This document shows positions 15,545 to 23,979 of a stretch of DNA of 51,561 bases, one piece after another. The notes under the pieces were generated by a model. That model was given only the letters and a program-made list of their open reading frames with translations. It was not told where the DNA came from and did no database searches. Location of the stretch: positions 1 through 51,561 of the forward strand of contig ONJQ01000020.1 in assembly GCA_900318175.1 (NCBI GenBank). Direction: 5' to 3'. This DNA is from an uncultured Bacteroidales bacterium (GTDB lineage: Bacteria; Bacteroidota; Bacteroidia; Bacteroidales; P3). The position numbers were made by a program, and so were the translations under genes. Every line of letters starts with the position of its first letter. Within the stretch, counting starts at the first letter, position 1.

Positions 15545-17080
15545 TTATTGATTGTCTATCTCGCCGAGGGTGTCGATGGCACGCTGCACACGGGCAATGG
15601 TCTCTTCTTTGCCAATAGTCATGACGAGTGTGAGCATGTCGGGGCCGACGGTGGTGCCGACGACAGCAAGGCGCAGAGAGTTCATAATCTGGCCCATGTT
15701 GAGTTCGTTGCCTTTGATGTAGTCCTCAAGGAGGGCCTGATGGATGGCGTCGTACTCAAAGGGGACGGTGTTGAGGATTTCGATGACTTTGGCCATGTGG
15801 GTGGTCATGCCGGGTTTCCAGCGTTTGGCCACTGCCTTGGGATCGTACTCGGTGGGTGCGACGAAGAAGTAGTGTGTCTGGTCCCACAGCTCGGAGGGGA
15901 AGGAGATGCGCTCTTTCATCATGCCGCAGACTTTGACAACATAGTCGTGGGGGGCATCGATGCCATGCTCTTTGAGTTGGGGGAGGAACATCTCGGCTAT
16001 ACGCTCGTCTGAGCATTTCTGCAGATACTCGTGGTTGAACCATTTGGCTTTCTCGATGTTGAACTTGGCTCCGCTCTTGCTGATATGCTCTATGCTGAAG
16101 AGGCTGATGAGCTCGTCCATCGTCATGAGCTCCTGATCGTTGCCGGGGTTCCAGCCGAGGAGGGCCAGCATGTTCACCACGGCCTCGGGCAGGTAGCCGC
16201 GTTCGCGGTAGCCGGAAGAGAGTTCGCCAGTCTCAGGATTGTGCCAGTCGAGGGGGAAGACGGGGAATCCCAGGCGGTCGCCGTCGCGCTTGCTCAGCTT
16301 GCCGTTGCCGTCGGGTTTGAGCAGCAGGGGCAGGTGGGCGAACTGGGGCATGGTATCTTCCCAGCCAAAGGCGCGGTAGAGCATGACGTGGAGGGGAGCC
16401 GAAGGCAACCACTCCTCGCCACGGATGACGTGCGACACCTCCATGAGGTGGTCGTCCACGATGTTAGCCAGATGGTAGGTGGGCATGCCGTCCGACTTGA
16501 AAAGCACCTTGTCGTCCAGCAGGCGGCTGTTCATGGCAACGTCGCCGCGGATAAGGTCGTGGACGGTGATGTCGATATTCTCAGGGAACTTGAAGCGGAC
16601 CACATACGGGTCGCCGTTCTCCAGGCGGCGTGCCACCTCGTCGGCGCCCAGAGAGAGGCTGTTCTCCATGGTGCCGCGGGTGGTGCAGTCGTACTGGAAG
16701 GTCTTCTTTTGCGCTTCATATTCCTTGCGCTTGGCGTCGAGGACTTCAGGGCGGTCAAAGGCGTAGTAGGCCCAGCCGTCGCGCAGCAGTTGGTCCGCAT
16801 ATTGGCGGTAGAGGGGTTTGCGGTCACTTTGGCGGTAGGGGCCGTAGTTGCCACCGATGTGGACTCCCTCGTCAAACTTGATGCCGAGCCAGTCGAGGGC
16901 TTCGATAATATAGTCTTCGGCACCGGGAACGAAACGGGTCTGGTCTGTGTCTTCGATGCGCAGTATCATGTCGCCGCCATTTTGGCGGGCAAAGAGGTAG
17001 TTGTACAAAGCGGTGCGGACGCCGCCGATGTGCAGCGGGCCTGTGGGACTGGGGGCAAAACGGACGCGAACTTTTCTCAT
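15545..17080 (-). CDS. gltX: Glutamyl-tRNA synthetase
   Basis: A 511-residue class I synthetase that charges tRNA-Glu with glutamate in the cytoplasm. The HIGH-type motif [10 protein letters not shown] (11-20) and the KMSKS-type motif KLSKRDG (261-267) are both present. The anticodon-binding C-terminal helical region continues to the end (LGEIDNQ). The N-terminal [20 protein letters not shown] is the canonical start, so the ATG at 17080 is secure. Length is normal for bacterial GluRS. It lies between the glycosyltransferase and the OmpH-like gene on the same strand with short gaps filled by repeat words, and is probably part of the same transcript. Confidence 0.97.
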   Translation of the reverse strand: MRKVRVRFAPSPTGPLHIGGVRTALYNYLFARQNGGDMILRIEDTDQTRFVPGAEDYIIEALDWLGIKFDEGVHIGGNYGPYRQSDRKPLYRQYADQLLRDGWAYYAFDRPEVLDAKRKEYEAQKKTFQYDCTTRGTMENSLSLGADEVARRLENGDPYVVRFKFPENIDITVHDLIRGDVAMNSRLLDDKVLFKSDGMPTYHLANIVDDHLMEVSHVIRGEEWLPSAPLHVMLYRAFGWEDTMPQFAHLPLLLKPDGNGKLSKRDGDRLGFPVFPLDWHNPETGELSSGYRERGYLPEAVVNMLALLGWNPGNDQELMTMDELISLFSIEHISKSGAKFNIEKAKWFNHEYLQKCSDERIAEMFLPQLKEHGIDAPHDYVVKVCGMMKERISFPSELWDQTHYFFVAPTEYDPKAVAKRWKPGMTTHMAKVIEILNTVPFEYDAIHQALLEDYIKGNELNMGQIMNSLRLAVVGTTVGPDMLTLVMTIGKEETIARVQRAIDTLGEIDNQ

Positions 17081-17106
17081 GTTATTTTTTATTTTGTATT
17101 TAGTTT

Positions 17107-17139
17107 CTATTTCTTTTCTATTTTATTTCTATTTTGTTT
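17107..17139. repeat. Three tandem 11-bp T-rich repeats
   Basis: CTATTTCTTTT, CTATTTTATTT, CTATTTTGTTT in 11-bp register within a longer T-rich gap (17085-17140). The third unit covers the stop codon of the glycosyltransferase (17129-17131, minus strand). Confidence 0.75.
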
Positions 17140-18139
17140 GTAGTTGACTGAATAAATGGTGACGAAGCAGATAGTAATCAACAAGTATCAGCCGAGGGTG
17201 GATACAGCTGACGGGAAGCTGCTGCTGCCTCCGCAGGCGCTTCACCTTGAGGCGGGGCATCCACTTGTAGAAGGCTCTGTGGGCTTGTACCACGGCGGAG
17301 AACTCTTTTGGTTTGCGTTCCATCAGGAATTTGAACGCTGCCACATAGTCCAGCACCACACGGCAGACCATGACCCATGCCAGTCGGCTCTGGGGCAGGT
17401 TCTTGTAGAGGAGAGCCATGTTGTTGCGGAAGTTGAGGTAGGTCTTGTGGGGATTGGACTTGGGCAGGGTGCCGCCGCCCACGTGGTACACCACCGAGTG
17501 GGGGCAGTATTCCACTTCGTAGCCGGCATTCTTGGCGCGCCAGCAGAAGTCAATCTCCTCCATGTGGGCGAAAAAGTCGTCGTCCAGGCCGCCCAACTCC
17601 TTCCATACCGACGAGCGGACAAACATCGCGGCCCCCGAAGCCCAGAAGATAGGGCAGGGGTCGTCGTACTGGCCACGGTCCTGCTCCAGTGTGGTGAACA
17701 TGCGACCACGGCAGAAGGGGTAGCCGTATTTATCGATGAAACCGCCAGCGCCGCCGGCATACTCGAAGGTGTCCCGCTGGTCGTACATCAGCAGCTTGGG
17801 CTGGCAGATGGCCGTCTGCGGGTGTTGCTCCATTTGGGCTATGACGGGTTCAATCCAGTTGGGCGTCACCTCTACATCGTCGTTCAGCAGCACGTAGTAG
17901 TCGGCCTCGACCTGCTCCAAGGCGCGGTTGTAGCCGCCGGCAAAGCCGTAGTTCTTGTCCAACTCGATAATGCGCAACTGGGGGTAGTGCTCCCGCACAA
18001 AGGCAAGGGAGTCGTCAGTAGAGCCGTTGTCGGCAATGATTACCTCGGTGTCGCCCGTGCTGTGGAGTGTGACCGACGGCAGAAAACGCTCCAGCATTTT
18101 CTTCCCATTCCAGTTCAGTATCACAACGGCAGTGGTCAT
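17129..18139 (-). CDS. Family 2 glycosyltransferase (rhamnosyltransferase-like)
   Basis: A 336-residue GT-A fold enzyme. The ATG at 18139 (MTTAVVILNWNGKKML) gives the usual GT2 start; the frame is open eight codons further. Motifs: VVILNWNG, IIADNGSTDDS, the metal-binding LLNDDVEV (DD), and EEIDFCWRAKNAGYEV in the acceptor region. It probably adds a sugar to a lipid-linked precursor of a surface polysaccharide or lipopolysaccharide on the cytoplasmic face of the membrane; the substrate cannot be told. No membrane segment is seen apart from mild hydrophobicity near the C-terminus. The adjacent acyltransferase of the LpxL type fits a lipid A/LPS role. The C-terminal end overlaps an 11-bp repeat unit. 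Confidence 0.85.
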   Translation of the reverse strand: MTTAVVILNWNGKKMLERFLPSVTLHSTGDTEVIIADNGSTDDSLAFVREHYPQLRIIELDKNYGFAGGYNRALEQVEADYYVLLNDDVEVTPNWIEPVIAQMEQHPQTAICQPKLLMYDQRDTFEYAGGAGGFIDKYGYPFCRGRMFTTLEQDRGQYDDPCPIFWASGAAMFVRSSVWKELGGLDDDFFAHMEEIDFCWRAKNAGYEVEYCPHSVVYHVGGGTLPKSNPHKTYLNFRNNMALLYKNLPQSRLAWVMVCRVVLDYVAAFKFLMERKPKEFSAVVQAHRAFYKWMPRLKVKRLRRQQQLPVSCIHPRLILVDYYLLRHHLFSQLQTK

Positions 18140-18195
18140 TCTCTTCTCTTCAGTTTGATGCAATTAGTGGCTAATTGTGTGTGGGGTATAAAGTA

Positions 18196-19038
18196 TTATT
18201 CAACAGTCAGTGGTTTCAGCTCCATGTCGGCAGGGCGTGTGCGTTTCCAGCGCCGGTGGGACCACAGCCAGTACTCAGGCTTTTTGTTGATGGTCTGCTT
18301 GAGCATGGCTATGTAGCGCGAAGTGATGGTGTATTGCGGCACTTCGTCGGGCCTTTCGCACAGGGGCGTGAAGCGCACCTCATAGCGTCCGCGCTGCACC
18401 TTGGTCACTTCGTAGTAGAGGACGGGCATGTTGTACTTGCGTGCAAAATACTCGGCCCCGTAGAGAAAGGGCGTCTCCTGGTTCATGAACATGGTCCAGA
18501 AGGACTTGTGCACATCGTTGGGGGATTGGTCGCTCAGCATCATATAGGCCACGGGCACCTTGTGCTGGTGGTAATAATCCATGGTCTGCCGCACGTTGTG
18601 CTGGTCCACAATCTCGGTGCCGTAGCGTCCGCGCCTGCGCGTGATGTACGATGCCACAGACTTGTCCTGTAAGGGCTTGCCGACACCCACGCCGTGGTGC
18701 ATCACTTGGTAGTTCAGCGAGGTGATCATGTACTCCCAGTTGTTGTAGTGTGCCGACATCAGCACCACGCTCTGCCCGCTCTCGTAGTAGCGGTTCACCA
18801 CTTCGCGGTTCACAAAACGGTATCGCTTCATGATGCTCTGCGGACGGGCGTAGAGGTTGTAGATGCCCTCCATGAGCAGGTCGCAGATGTGGTGATAGTA
18901 GGCCCGCTCAATCTCCTTGCGCCTTTCCGCACTGAGTTGGGGGTAGGCCTTGGCCAGATTGGCGCTCGTCACGCCACGGCGGTAGCGCACCACATGGTAG
19001 GCTATCACAAATAATATGTCGGACAGGATGCTGCTCAA
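18196..19038 (-). CDS. Lipid A-type lysophospholipid acyltransferase (LpxL/HtrB family), non-ATG start
   Basis: A 280-residue acyltransferase of the LpxL/LpxM family, which adds a secondary acyl chain to lipid A at the inner membrane. The catalytic HX4E-type motif is SAHYNNWEY, followed by GVGVGKPLQDKSV, MLSDQSP and a C-terminal WLWSHRRWKR. The reading frame begins with TTG at 19038; an in-frame TAG lies ten codons upstream and there is no ATG. The family normally has about 25 more residues (a membrane-associated helix) before the ILSDILFVIAYHVVRYRR region seen here, so the N-terminus is short. The stop of the GWxTD gene is 32 nt upstream. Confidence 0.82.
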   Translation of the reverse strand: MSSILSDILFVIAYHVVRYRRGVTSANLAKAYPQLSAERRKEIERAYYHHICDLLMEGIYNLYARPQSIMKRYRFVNREVVNRYYESGQSVVLMSAHYNNWEYMITSLNYQVMHHGVGVGKPLQDKSVASYITRRRGRYGTEIVDQHNVRQTMDYYHQHKVPVAYMMLSDQSPNDVHKSFWTMFMNQETPFLYGAEYFARKYNMPVLYYEVTKVQRGRYEVRFTPLCERPDEVPQYTITSRYIAMLKQTINKKPEYWLWSHRRWKRTRPADMELKPLTVE

Positions 19039-19070
19039 GATGGGTGAGTGAATGCTTTGATGCTACCTGA

Positions 19071-20591
19071 TTAATAACCTCGGTTGAACTGCTGTCCTAC
19101 CTCGCCGATGGCTTCCTCGTCCACGGTGTTGCGGCTCAGCATGCGCTCCCAGCCGGGAGTGACAACCTCGCCACGGGCATTGGAGTTGAGCAGCTTGTAA
19201 TAGCCCCCGCGGAACTCGTCCCAGAACAGGAACACGCGGTTGCTGTAGTCGCCCGGCAGGGTGTTGTAGCGCCACAGCTGGTAGGGCAGGTAATAGATGT
19301 AGCCCTCGTTAGCCTTTGTCCCCTCGCCCAGCGAGTTGGCCGTATTGGCGTTCAACGACCAGTGCACGTTGTTCAGAGCACCCACAAAATTCTTCTCGTC
19401 GCGCACATAGTCCGGGGGACCGTACTGGAGGTACACGCGGCCTCGGTCCGTGCGGTAGCCCGGAGTGCGGGGATAGGTGAAGTGCTCCTCGACATATTTC
19501 ATGAGCTTGTAATACTCCTTCCATTTGCCCTCGGGGTTCACCTCATCGCGGCTCTTCCAAAAGCGGTACAGGTAAGTCTGCTTCTCTGCCAAAGCTTGTC
19601 TACCCAACAAATCCTTGGCAATGGAAAGCTCCGCAGCCGACGAGATGGGGTAAAGGGCGTCAATATAGTAGTTGATAGTCTCTTCGTCATTGATAAGTGC
19701 GGCGAACGAGGTGGCCACCTCCGCCTCCGTGGCCGTAGCCTCCTCTATGTTGGGGTTGGAACGCATAATCATCACTTCCTTGCGGAACAGCGCGTCCCCA
19801 TCACCGTTAGTGACCTCTGCCACGATGACGTAGTTGCCGGAAGGCAGACCACTCACATCCAAGTCGGCAAACACTGGCACGCAGGCCTTTGGGGCCACGC
19901 CGCTGCGCTTCCAGCCAATCTTGGGCAGCCGGATACCTGACTCCCGCTGGGTGACGTAGACCTCCACGTTGTAGGCTCCGCTGCCGATTTCTTTGTCCGT
20001 GTTGTAAAGCTCGAAATAGGGGTGCAGCACCTGCACCTGTTCGGGCACAAAGTCGTCGATATACGGGACCATGTCGTACCCGTTGCGTGACAGCATATTC
20101 TCCGTCGTGGTCGGCATGGCGGACTCCATCAGTTGTATGGCGCTCATCATCGGCTTCCCCTTGCCATAGTATACCAACAGCTTCTCCTTCAGCATCACAG
20201 GGTCGTCGTCGGTGCCGTTGTCCTTCAGCGTCAGCTCCAAGTCGTAGATGCCGTTGGCCAGGCCGAAACGTTGCAAGTCCATGAAAGTGAAATTCGTGGC
20301 CTCAGCACTGGATGTGAACGGGCTGAGCAGATTGTATTTCTTCACATACTCCACAGTGTCGCCCCTCCGTGCCACCAGTGTCACCTCCACTGAAGCTCTA
20401 AACCTTCCCTCTTCCACCTCTTGGAAAGCGAGGCCGCGGGCATCGAAACGCAGATACGTCTCTACATAAGGCTGATTGCTCTCAGGCAGATAAAACACCG
20501 AGTAGCCAAACAAGGCAGTCAATTGCGACCGCGATGCAAATCCTGTCACAGACATGGCCACTGCCACAAACAATAATGCAAGTTTCTTCAT
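19071..20591 (-). CDS. GWxTD domain-containing exported protein
   Basis: A 506-residue protein. The ATG at 20591 gives a signal peptide (MKKLALLFVAVAMSVTGFAS); the longer frame from 20651 would bury it. The middle consists of beta-rich segments. The C-terminal 170 residues carry the GWxTD domain: YLYRFWKSRDEVNPEGKW, then PGYRTDRGRVYLQYGPPDYV, here with Y-R instead of the W-x of the name motif. GWxTD proteins are common in Bacteroidota and Acidobacteriota and are exported, but their function is not established. The gene leads a minus-strand run with the acyltransferase, the glycosyltransferase, gltX and the OmpH-like gene, pointing to cell-envelope biogenesis. Confidence 0.82.
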   Translation of the reverse strand: MKKLALLFVAVAMSVTGFASRSQLTALFGYSVFYLPESNQPYVETYLRFDARGLAFQEVEEGRFRASVEVTLVARRGDTVEYVKKYNLLSPFTSSAEATNFTFMDLQRFGLANGIYDLELTLKDNGTDDDPVMLKEKLLVYYGKGKPMMSAIQLMESAMPTTTENMLSRNGYDMVPYIDDFVPEQVQVLHPYFELYNTDKEIGSGAYNVEVYVTQRESGIRLPKIGWKRSGVAPKACVPVFADLDVSGLPSGNYVIVAEVTNGDGDALFRKEVMIMRSNPNIEEATATEAEVATSFAALINDEETINYYIDALYPISSAAELSIAKDLLGRQALAEKQTYLYRFWKSRDEVNPEGKWKEYYKLMKYVEEHFTYPRTPGYRTDRGRVYLQYGPPDYVRDEKNFVGALNNVHWSLNANTANSLGEGTKANEGYIYYLPYQLWRYNTLPGDYSNRVFLFWDEFRGGYYKLLNSNARGEVVTPGWERMLSRNTVDEEAIGEVGQQFNRGY

Positions 20592-20698
20592 ATCTTTATA
20601 AATTGTGTTACTAATATATCTCACGAATATCCATAAAGCGGTGTTCTCCATCTATTTAGATAAAAAAGCCATCACTAATGGACATTCTAAACCAACTG

Positions 20699-20706
20699 CA
20701 AAGATA
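20699..20706 (-). promoter_or_regulatory. Putative -7 promoter element of the GWxTD operon
   Basis: CAAAGATA on the plus strand is TATCTTTG on the minus strand, matching TAnnTTTG, about 108 nt upstream of the GWxTD start. It follows a run of nine T residues on the minus strand. A loose ATTG lies upstream at a non-ideal distance. Confidence 0.45.
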
Positions 20707-20807
20707 CAAAAAAAAACTCACAATGCACCAATTTGATTGTGAGAATGTGCTATTGTGTTAAGGTTTAGGTATTAATGCTGAACCGGACAAACGTCCTGAA
20801 TGTGGGG

Positions 20808-20864
20808 AAAAAGAGAATGTGTCAATCCGTAGACATTGTCGCATGAACGGATTGGCACATTCTC
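20808..20864 (-). terminator. Rho-independent terminator of alaS
   Basis: An 18-bp stem (20813-20830 with 20847-20864; one G-T pair) with a 16-nt loop lies just downstream of the alaS stop. On the minus strand it is followed at once by TTTTT (20812-20808). Confidence 0.85.
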
Positions 20865-20884
20865 GTGAAGGGTAACACGCTTCC

Positions 20885-23491
20885 TTATTTCAGCATCTCT
20901 GCGGCCACTTGCAGTGCGCGGTCGAGGCCGTCGGGGTTCTTGCCTCCCGCAGTGGCGTAGGCGGGCTGTCCGCCGCCGCCGCCCTGTATTTCTTTACCCG
21001 CAGCGCGGACGATGGTTCCGGCGTTCAGTCCGGCATCGACGCGGTTCTTGCCGAGGGCCACAAGGATGGAGGGTTTGCCGCCATTCACGCTGCCCAGCAC
21101 CACGGCCATATCGGGCTTCTGTGCAGCAAGGGCAAGCATGGCGTCCTTCAGTTGGCTGAGGTCGCCTTCCATGCGGCGCACCAGCAGGGGCGACTCCTCT
21201 AATTGGCGGGCGAGGTCCTTGGTCAGGGCTTCGGCCTGTGCACGCTGGTAGTGCTCCACTTCGGCGCGGAGGGCGGCTCCTTCGTCTTGCAGACGCTGCA
21301 CGGCAGCGGTGAGGTCCTTGGGATTCTTCAGCATTTCACGGAGGGCATCCAACTGGTCCTGAAGATTGTTGTTATAGGCCTCGGCGGCTGCACCTGTCAC
21401 GGCCTCAATGCGGCGCATGCCGGCAGCCACGGCACCCTCGCTCACAATGCGGAAGGAGCCTATGTGGCCGGTGTTGTCGATGTGGGTACCACCGCAGAAC
21501 TCGACGCTGTCGCCGAATTTCACAACGCGCACCTTGTCGCCGTATTTCTCGCCAAAGAGTGCCATGGCACCCAGCTTGCGAGCCTCCTCTATGGGCATGG
21601 CGCGATGTTCTTCGAGGGCAATAGCGCGGCGGATGTCGATGTTCACCTGTTTCTCCACCTCGCGAATCTCCTCGTGTGTGAGCTTGGCAAAATGAGAGAA
21701 GTCAAAGCGCAGCCGCTGGTCGTCCACGCTGGAGCCCTTCTGCTCCACATGGGTGCCAAGCACGTTGCGCAGGGCTTTGTGCAGCAGGTGTGTGGCGGAG
21801 TGGTTGCATTGGATGGCAATGCGGCGGCACTTGTCCACCTCGGCCTTGTAAGGCTGGTCGAGGTAGGCGGGCAGTTTGGTGACGATATGTATGATGAGGT
21901 TGTTCTCTTTCTTGGTGTTCACCACGGGCACCATGTCGCCAGCGGGATTGGTCAGTGTGCCCTGGTCGCCCACCTGTCCGCCGCTTTCGCCATAGAAAGG
22001 CGTGCGGTCGAATACCAGTTGGTAGAACTCTTTGTCCTTCACTTTCACATGGCGGTAGCGGGTGATGTGCACCTCGGCGGTCAGTTCGTCGTAGCCGATA
22101 AACTCTTGGTTAGTGCCAGGGATGAGTTCCACCCAGTCGTCGTTCTCCACCGTTGCGGCAGCGCGCGAGCGGTCTTTCTGTTCGGCAAGGCCACGGTTGA
22201 AACCGTCCATATCCACACTCCAGCCCTTTTCGGAGGCCATGAGTTGCGTCAGGTCCACAGGGAACCCGTAGGTGTCGAACAATTCAAAGGCGAAAGCACC
22301 GTCGATGGTCTTGCTGCTGTCGGCTTTGTGAGCGGCAATGTAGTCGTCAAAGCGCTTGATGCCGCCGGAAAGGGTCTTGAGGAATGACTGCTCCTCCTCC
22401 AGTATGATGCGCTGGATGAGTTGCTGCTGCTTAACCAGTTCGGGGTATTGCTCGCCCATTTGCCCCACGAGGGTCTCCACCAGACGGTTCATGAACGGCT
22501 CTTTGAAGCCGAGGAATGTATACCCGTAGCGGACTGCACGGCGCAGGATGCGACGAATGACATAGCCAGCCTTGGCGTTGCCGGGCAACTGGCCGTCGGC
22601 AATGCTGAAACTGACGGCACGCAGGTGGTCGGCAATGACGCGCATGGCTATGTCTGCCTGTTCCTCCTGACCGTAGGTACGGTTTGCCAAACGGGCAATC
22701 TGCTGGATGAGGGGCTGGAAGACGTCGGTGTCATAGTTGGACTTCTTGCCTTGCATCACCATGCAAAGTCGCTCGAAACCCATGCCGGTGTCGATGTGTT
22801 TGGCCTTGAGGGGCTCCAGGGTGCCGTTGGCAAGGCGGTTGTACTGCATGAACACCAGGTTCCATATCTCGATGACGAGGGGGTTGTCCTTGTTGACCAG
22901 GTCGCGGCCAGGCACCTGCTGTTTCTCGGCCTCGTCGCGCAGGTCGATGTGTATCTCGCTGCATGGGCCGCAGGGTCCCTGATCGCCCATCTCCCAGAAG
23001 TTGTCCTTCTTTGAGCCTTTCAAAATACGGCTCTCGTCGATGTGTTCCTTCCAGTACTCGTATGCTTCGGTGTCCATCTCCAGTCCGTCCTTTGCATCTC
23101 CGCCGAAGACGGTGACGTACAGGTTCTTCTTGTCAATGTGCATCACCTCGGTGAGGAACTCCCAGCCATAGGCGATGGCCTCGCGCTTAAAGTAGTCGCC
23201 AAAGGACCAGTTGCCCAACATCTCGAACATGGTATGGTGATAGGTGTCGTGGCCCACCTCTTCAAGGTCGTTGTGCTTGCCGCTGACGCGGAGACACTTC
23301 TGTGCATCCGTGGCGCGGGGATATTGTGCATCGGCATTGCCAAGGAAAATGTCCTTGAACTGGTTCATGCCGGCATTGGTGAACATCAGGGTGGGGTCGT
23401 TCTTGACCACCATGGGCGATGAAGGGACGATGTGGTGTCCCTTGCTTTCAAAAAATTTCAGGAACTGACTGCGTATTTCGTTGCTGGTCAT
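20885..23491 (-). CDS. alaS: Alanyl-tRNA synthetase
   Basis: An 868-residue class II synthetase that charges tRNA-Ala. The start is the ATG at 23491 (MTSNEIRSQFLKFFESKGH), the family's usual N-terminus; the frame continues upstream but with no homology. Motifs: PSSPMVVKNDPTLMFTNAGMNQFKD near the start, the editing-domain HSATHLLHKALR (HxxxH) and CGGTHIDNTGHIG (Cys and His of the editing site). A C-Ala domain ends with AGKEIQGGGGGQPAYATAGGKN. Length is normal. A GroES-like gene lies 13 nt upstream, so the two are probably co-transcribed, and the transcript ends at the strong hairpin at 20808-20864. Confidence 0.97.
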   Translation of the reverse strand: MTSNEIRSQFLKFFESKGHHIVPSSPMVVKNDPTLMFTNAGMNQFKDIFLGNADAQYPRATDAQKCLRVSGKHNDLEEVGHDTYHHTMFEMLGNWSFGDYFKREAIAYGWEFLTEVMHIDKKNLYVTVFGGDAKDGLEMDTEAYEYWKEHIDESRILKGSKKDNFWEMGDQGPCGPCSEIHIDLRDEAEKQQVPGRDLVNKDNPLVIEIWNLVFMQYNRLANGTLEPLKAKHIDTGMGFERLCMVMQGKKSNYDTDVFQPLIQQIARLANRTYGQEEQADIAMRVIADHLRAVSFSIADGQLPGNAKAGYVIRRILRRAVRYGYTFLGFKEPFMNRLVETLVGQMGEQYPELVKQQQLIQRIILEEEQSFLKTLSGGIKRFDDYIAAHKADSSKTIDGAFAFELFDTYGFPVDLTQLMASEKGWSVDMDGFNRGLAEQKDRSRAAATVENDDWVELIPGTNQEFIGYDELTAEVHITRYRHVKVKDKEFYQLVFDRTPFYGESGGQVGDQGTLTNPAGDMVPVVNTKKENNLIIHIVTKLPAYLDQPYKAEVDKCRRIAIQCNHSATHLLHKALRNVLGTHVEQKGSSVDDQRLRFDFSHFAKLTHEEIREVEKQVNIDIRRAIALEEHRAMPIEEARKLGAMALFGEKYGDKVRVVKFGDSVEFCGGTHIDNTGHIGSFRIVSEGAVAAGMRRIEAVTGAAAEAYNNNLQDQLDALREMLKNPKDLTAAVQRLQDEGAALRAEVEHYQRAQAEALTKDLARQLEESPLLVRRMEGDLSQLKDAMLALAAQKPDMAVVLGSVNGGKPSILVALGKNRVDAGLNAGTIVRAAGKEIQGGGGGQPAYATAGGKNPDGLDRALQVAAEMLK

Positions 23492-23504
23492 AGGAAAAGG
23501 TGTG

Positions 23505-23861
23505 TTAAAAGTCGTCGCGTTCCACAAGCAGGATGGCGTTCTGTGGAACGATGTAATATTTCTCGTTGTTATATTTAATCTCGATGGCGTTTTTCTGGAG
23601 GAAGAGGGCCAGGTCGCCGGGTTTCACCTGGAGGGGCATATAGTGCGGGTCGGTGCTGTGCTGGTTCCATGCCTCGCCTTCGTCCATGGAGGGCAGGGGA
23701 TAGCCCGGACCGCATTTGAGGATGTAGCCGGACTGAATCTTCTCCTTGTCCTGATAACCGGCGGGAAGATAAAGTCCGCTTTTGGTGCGGTCGACGGCAT
23801 CGTTGGGTTTTATCAACACTCTGTCCCCCACCACGATAATCTTGTCTAAGTTTGTTGTCAT
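23505..23861 (-). CDS. GroES/Cpn10-family co-chaperonin-like protein
   Basis: A 118-residue protein from the ATG at 23861 (MTTNLDKIIVVGDRVLIKP). Cpn10 features: GDRVLIKPNDAVDRTKSGLYLP, a loop around the position of the mobile loop, VKPGDLALFLQKNAIEI and YYIVPQNAILLVE. It is longer than the 95-residue GroES, with an insert DEGEAWNQHSTDPHYMPLQ (about 75-93), and no groL is adjacent. It is thus probably a Cpn10-fold paralogue rather than the standard partner of GroEL; its target is unknown. It forms a unit with alaS and is transcribed divergently from the fucosidase through the palindromic promoter region at 23879-23926. The longer frame to 24077 is rejected as it runs through that promoter. Confidence 0.75.
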   Translation of the reverse strand: MTTNLDKIIVVGDRVLIKPNDAVDRTKSGLYLPAGYQDKEKIQSGYILKCGPGYPLPSMDEGEAWNQHSTDPHYMPLQVKPGDLALFLQKNAIEIKYNNEKYYIVPQNAILLVERDDF

Positions 23862-23878
23862 ACCTATAAATTGAATTT

Positions 23879-23926
23879 GCAAAGTTACGAAAATAATTTG
23901 AATCCACTTTTTTTTCGTAACTTTGC
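23879..23926. promoter_or_regulatory. Palindromic divergent promoter pair
   Basis: A perfect 15-bp inverted repeat (23879-23893 and 23912-23926) holds a TAnnTTTG -7 element in each arm: TAACTTTG on the minus strand at 23880-23887 and TAACTTTG on the plus strand at 23918-23925. A TTTG at 23897-23900 lies 17 nt before the plus-strand element and may be its -33 box. The arms would serve the GroES-like gene and the fucosidase. Confidence 0.65.
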
Positions 23927-23979
23927 ACTTTGATACAGTCTCGTGCTGTGAACTATTGTATATTGAAAACCTTGCTATT

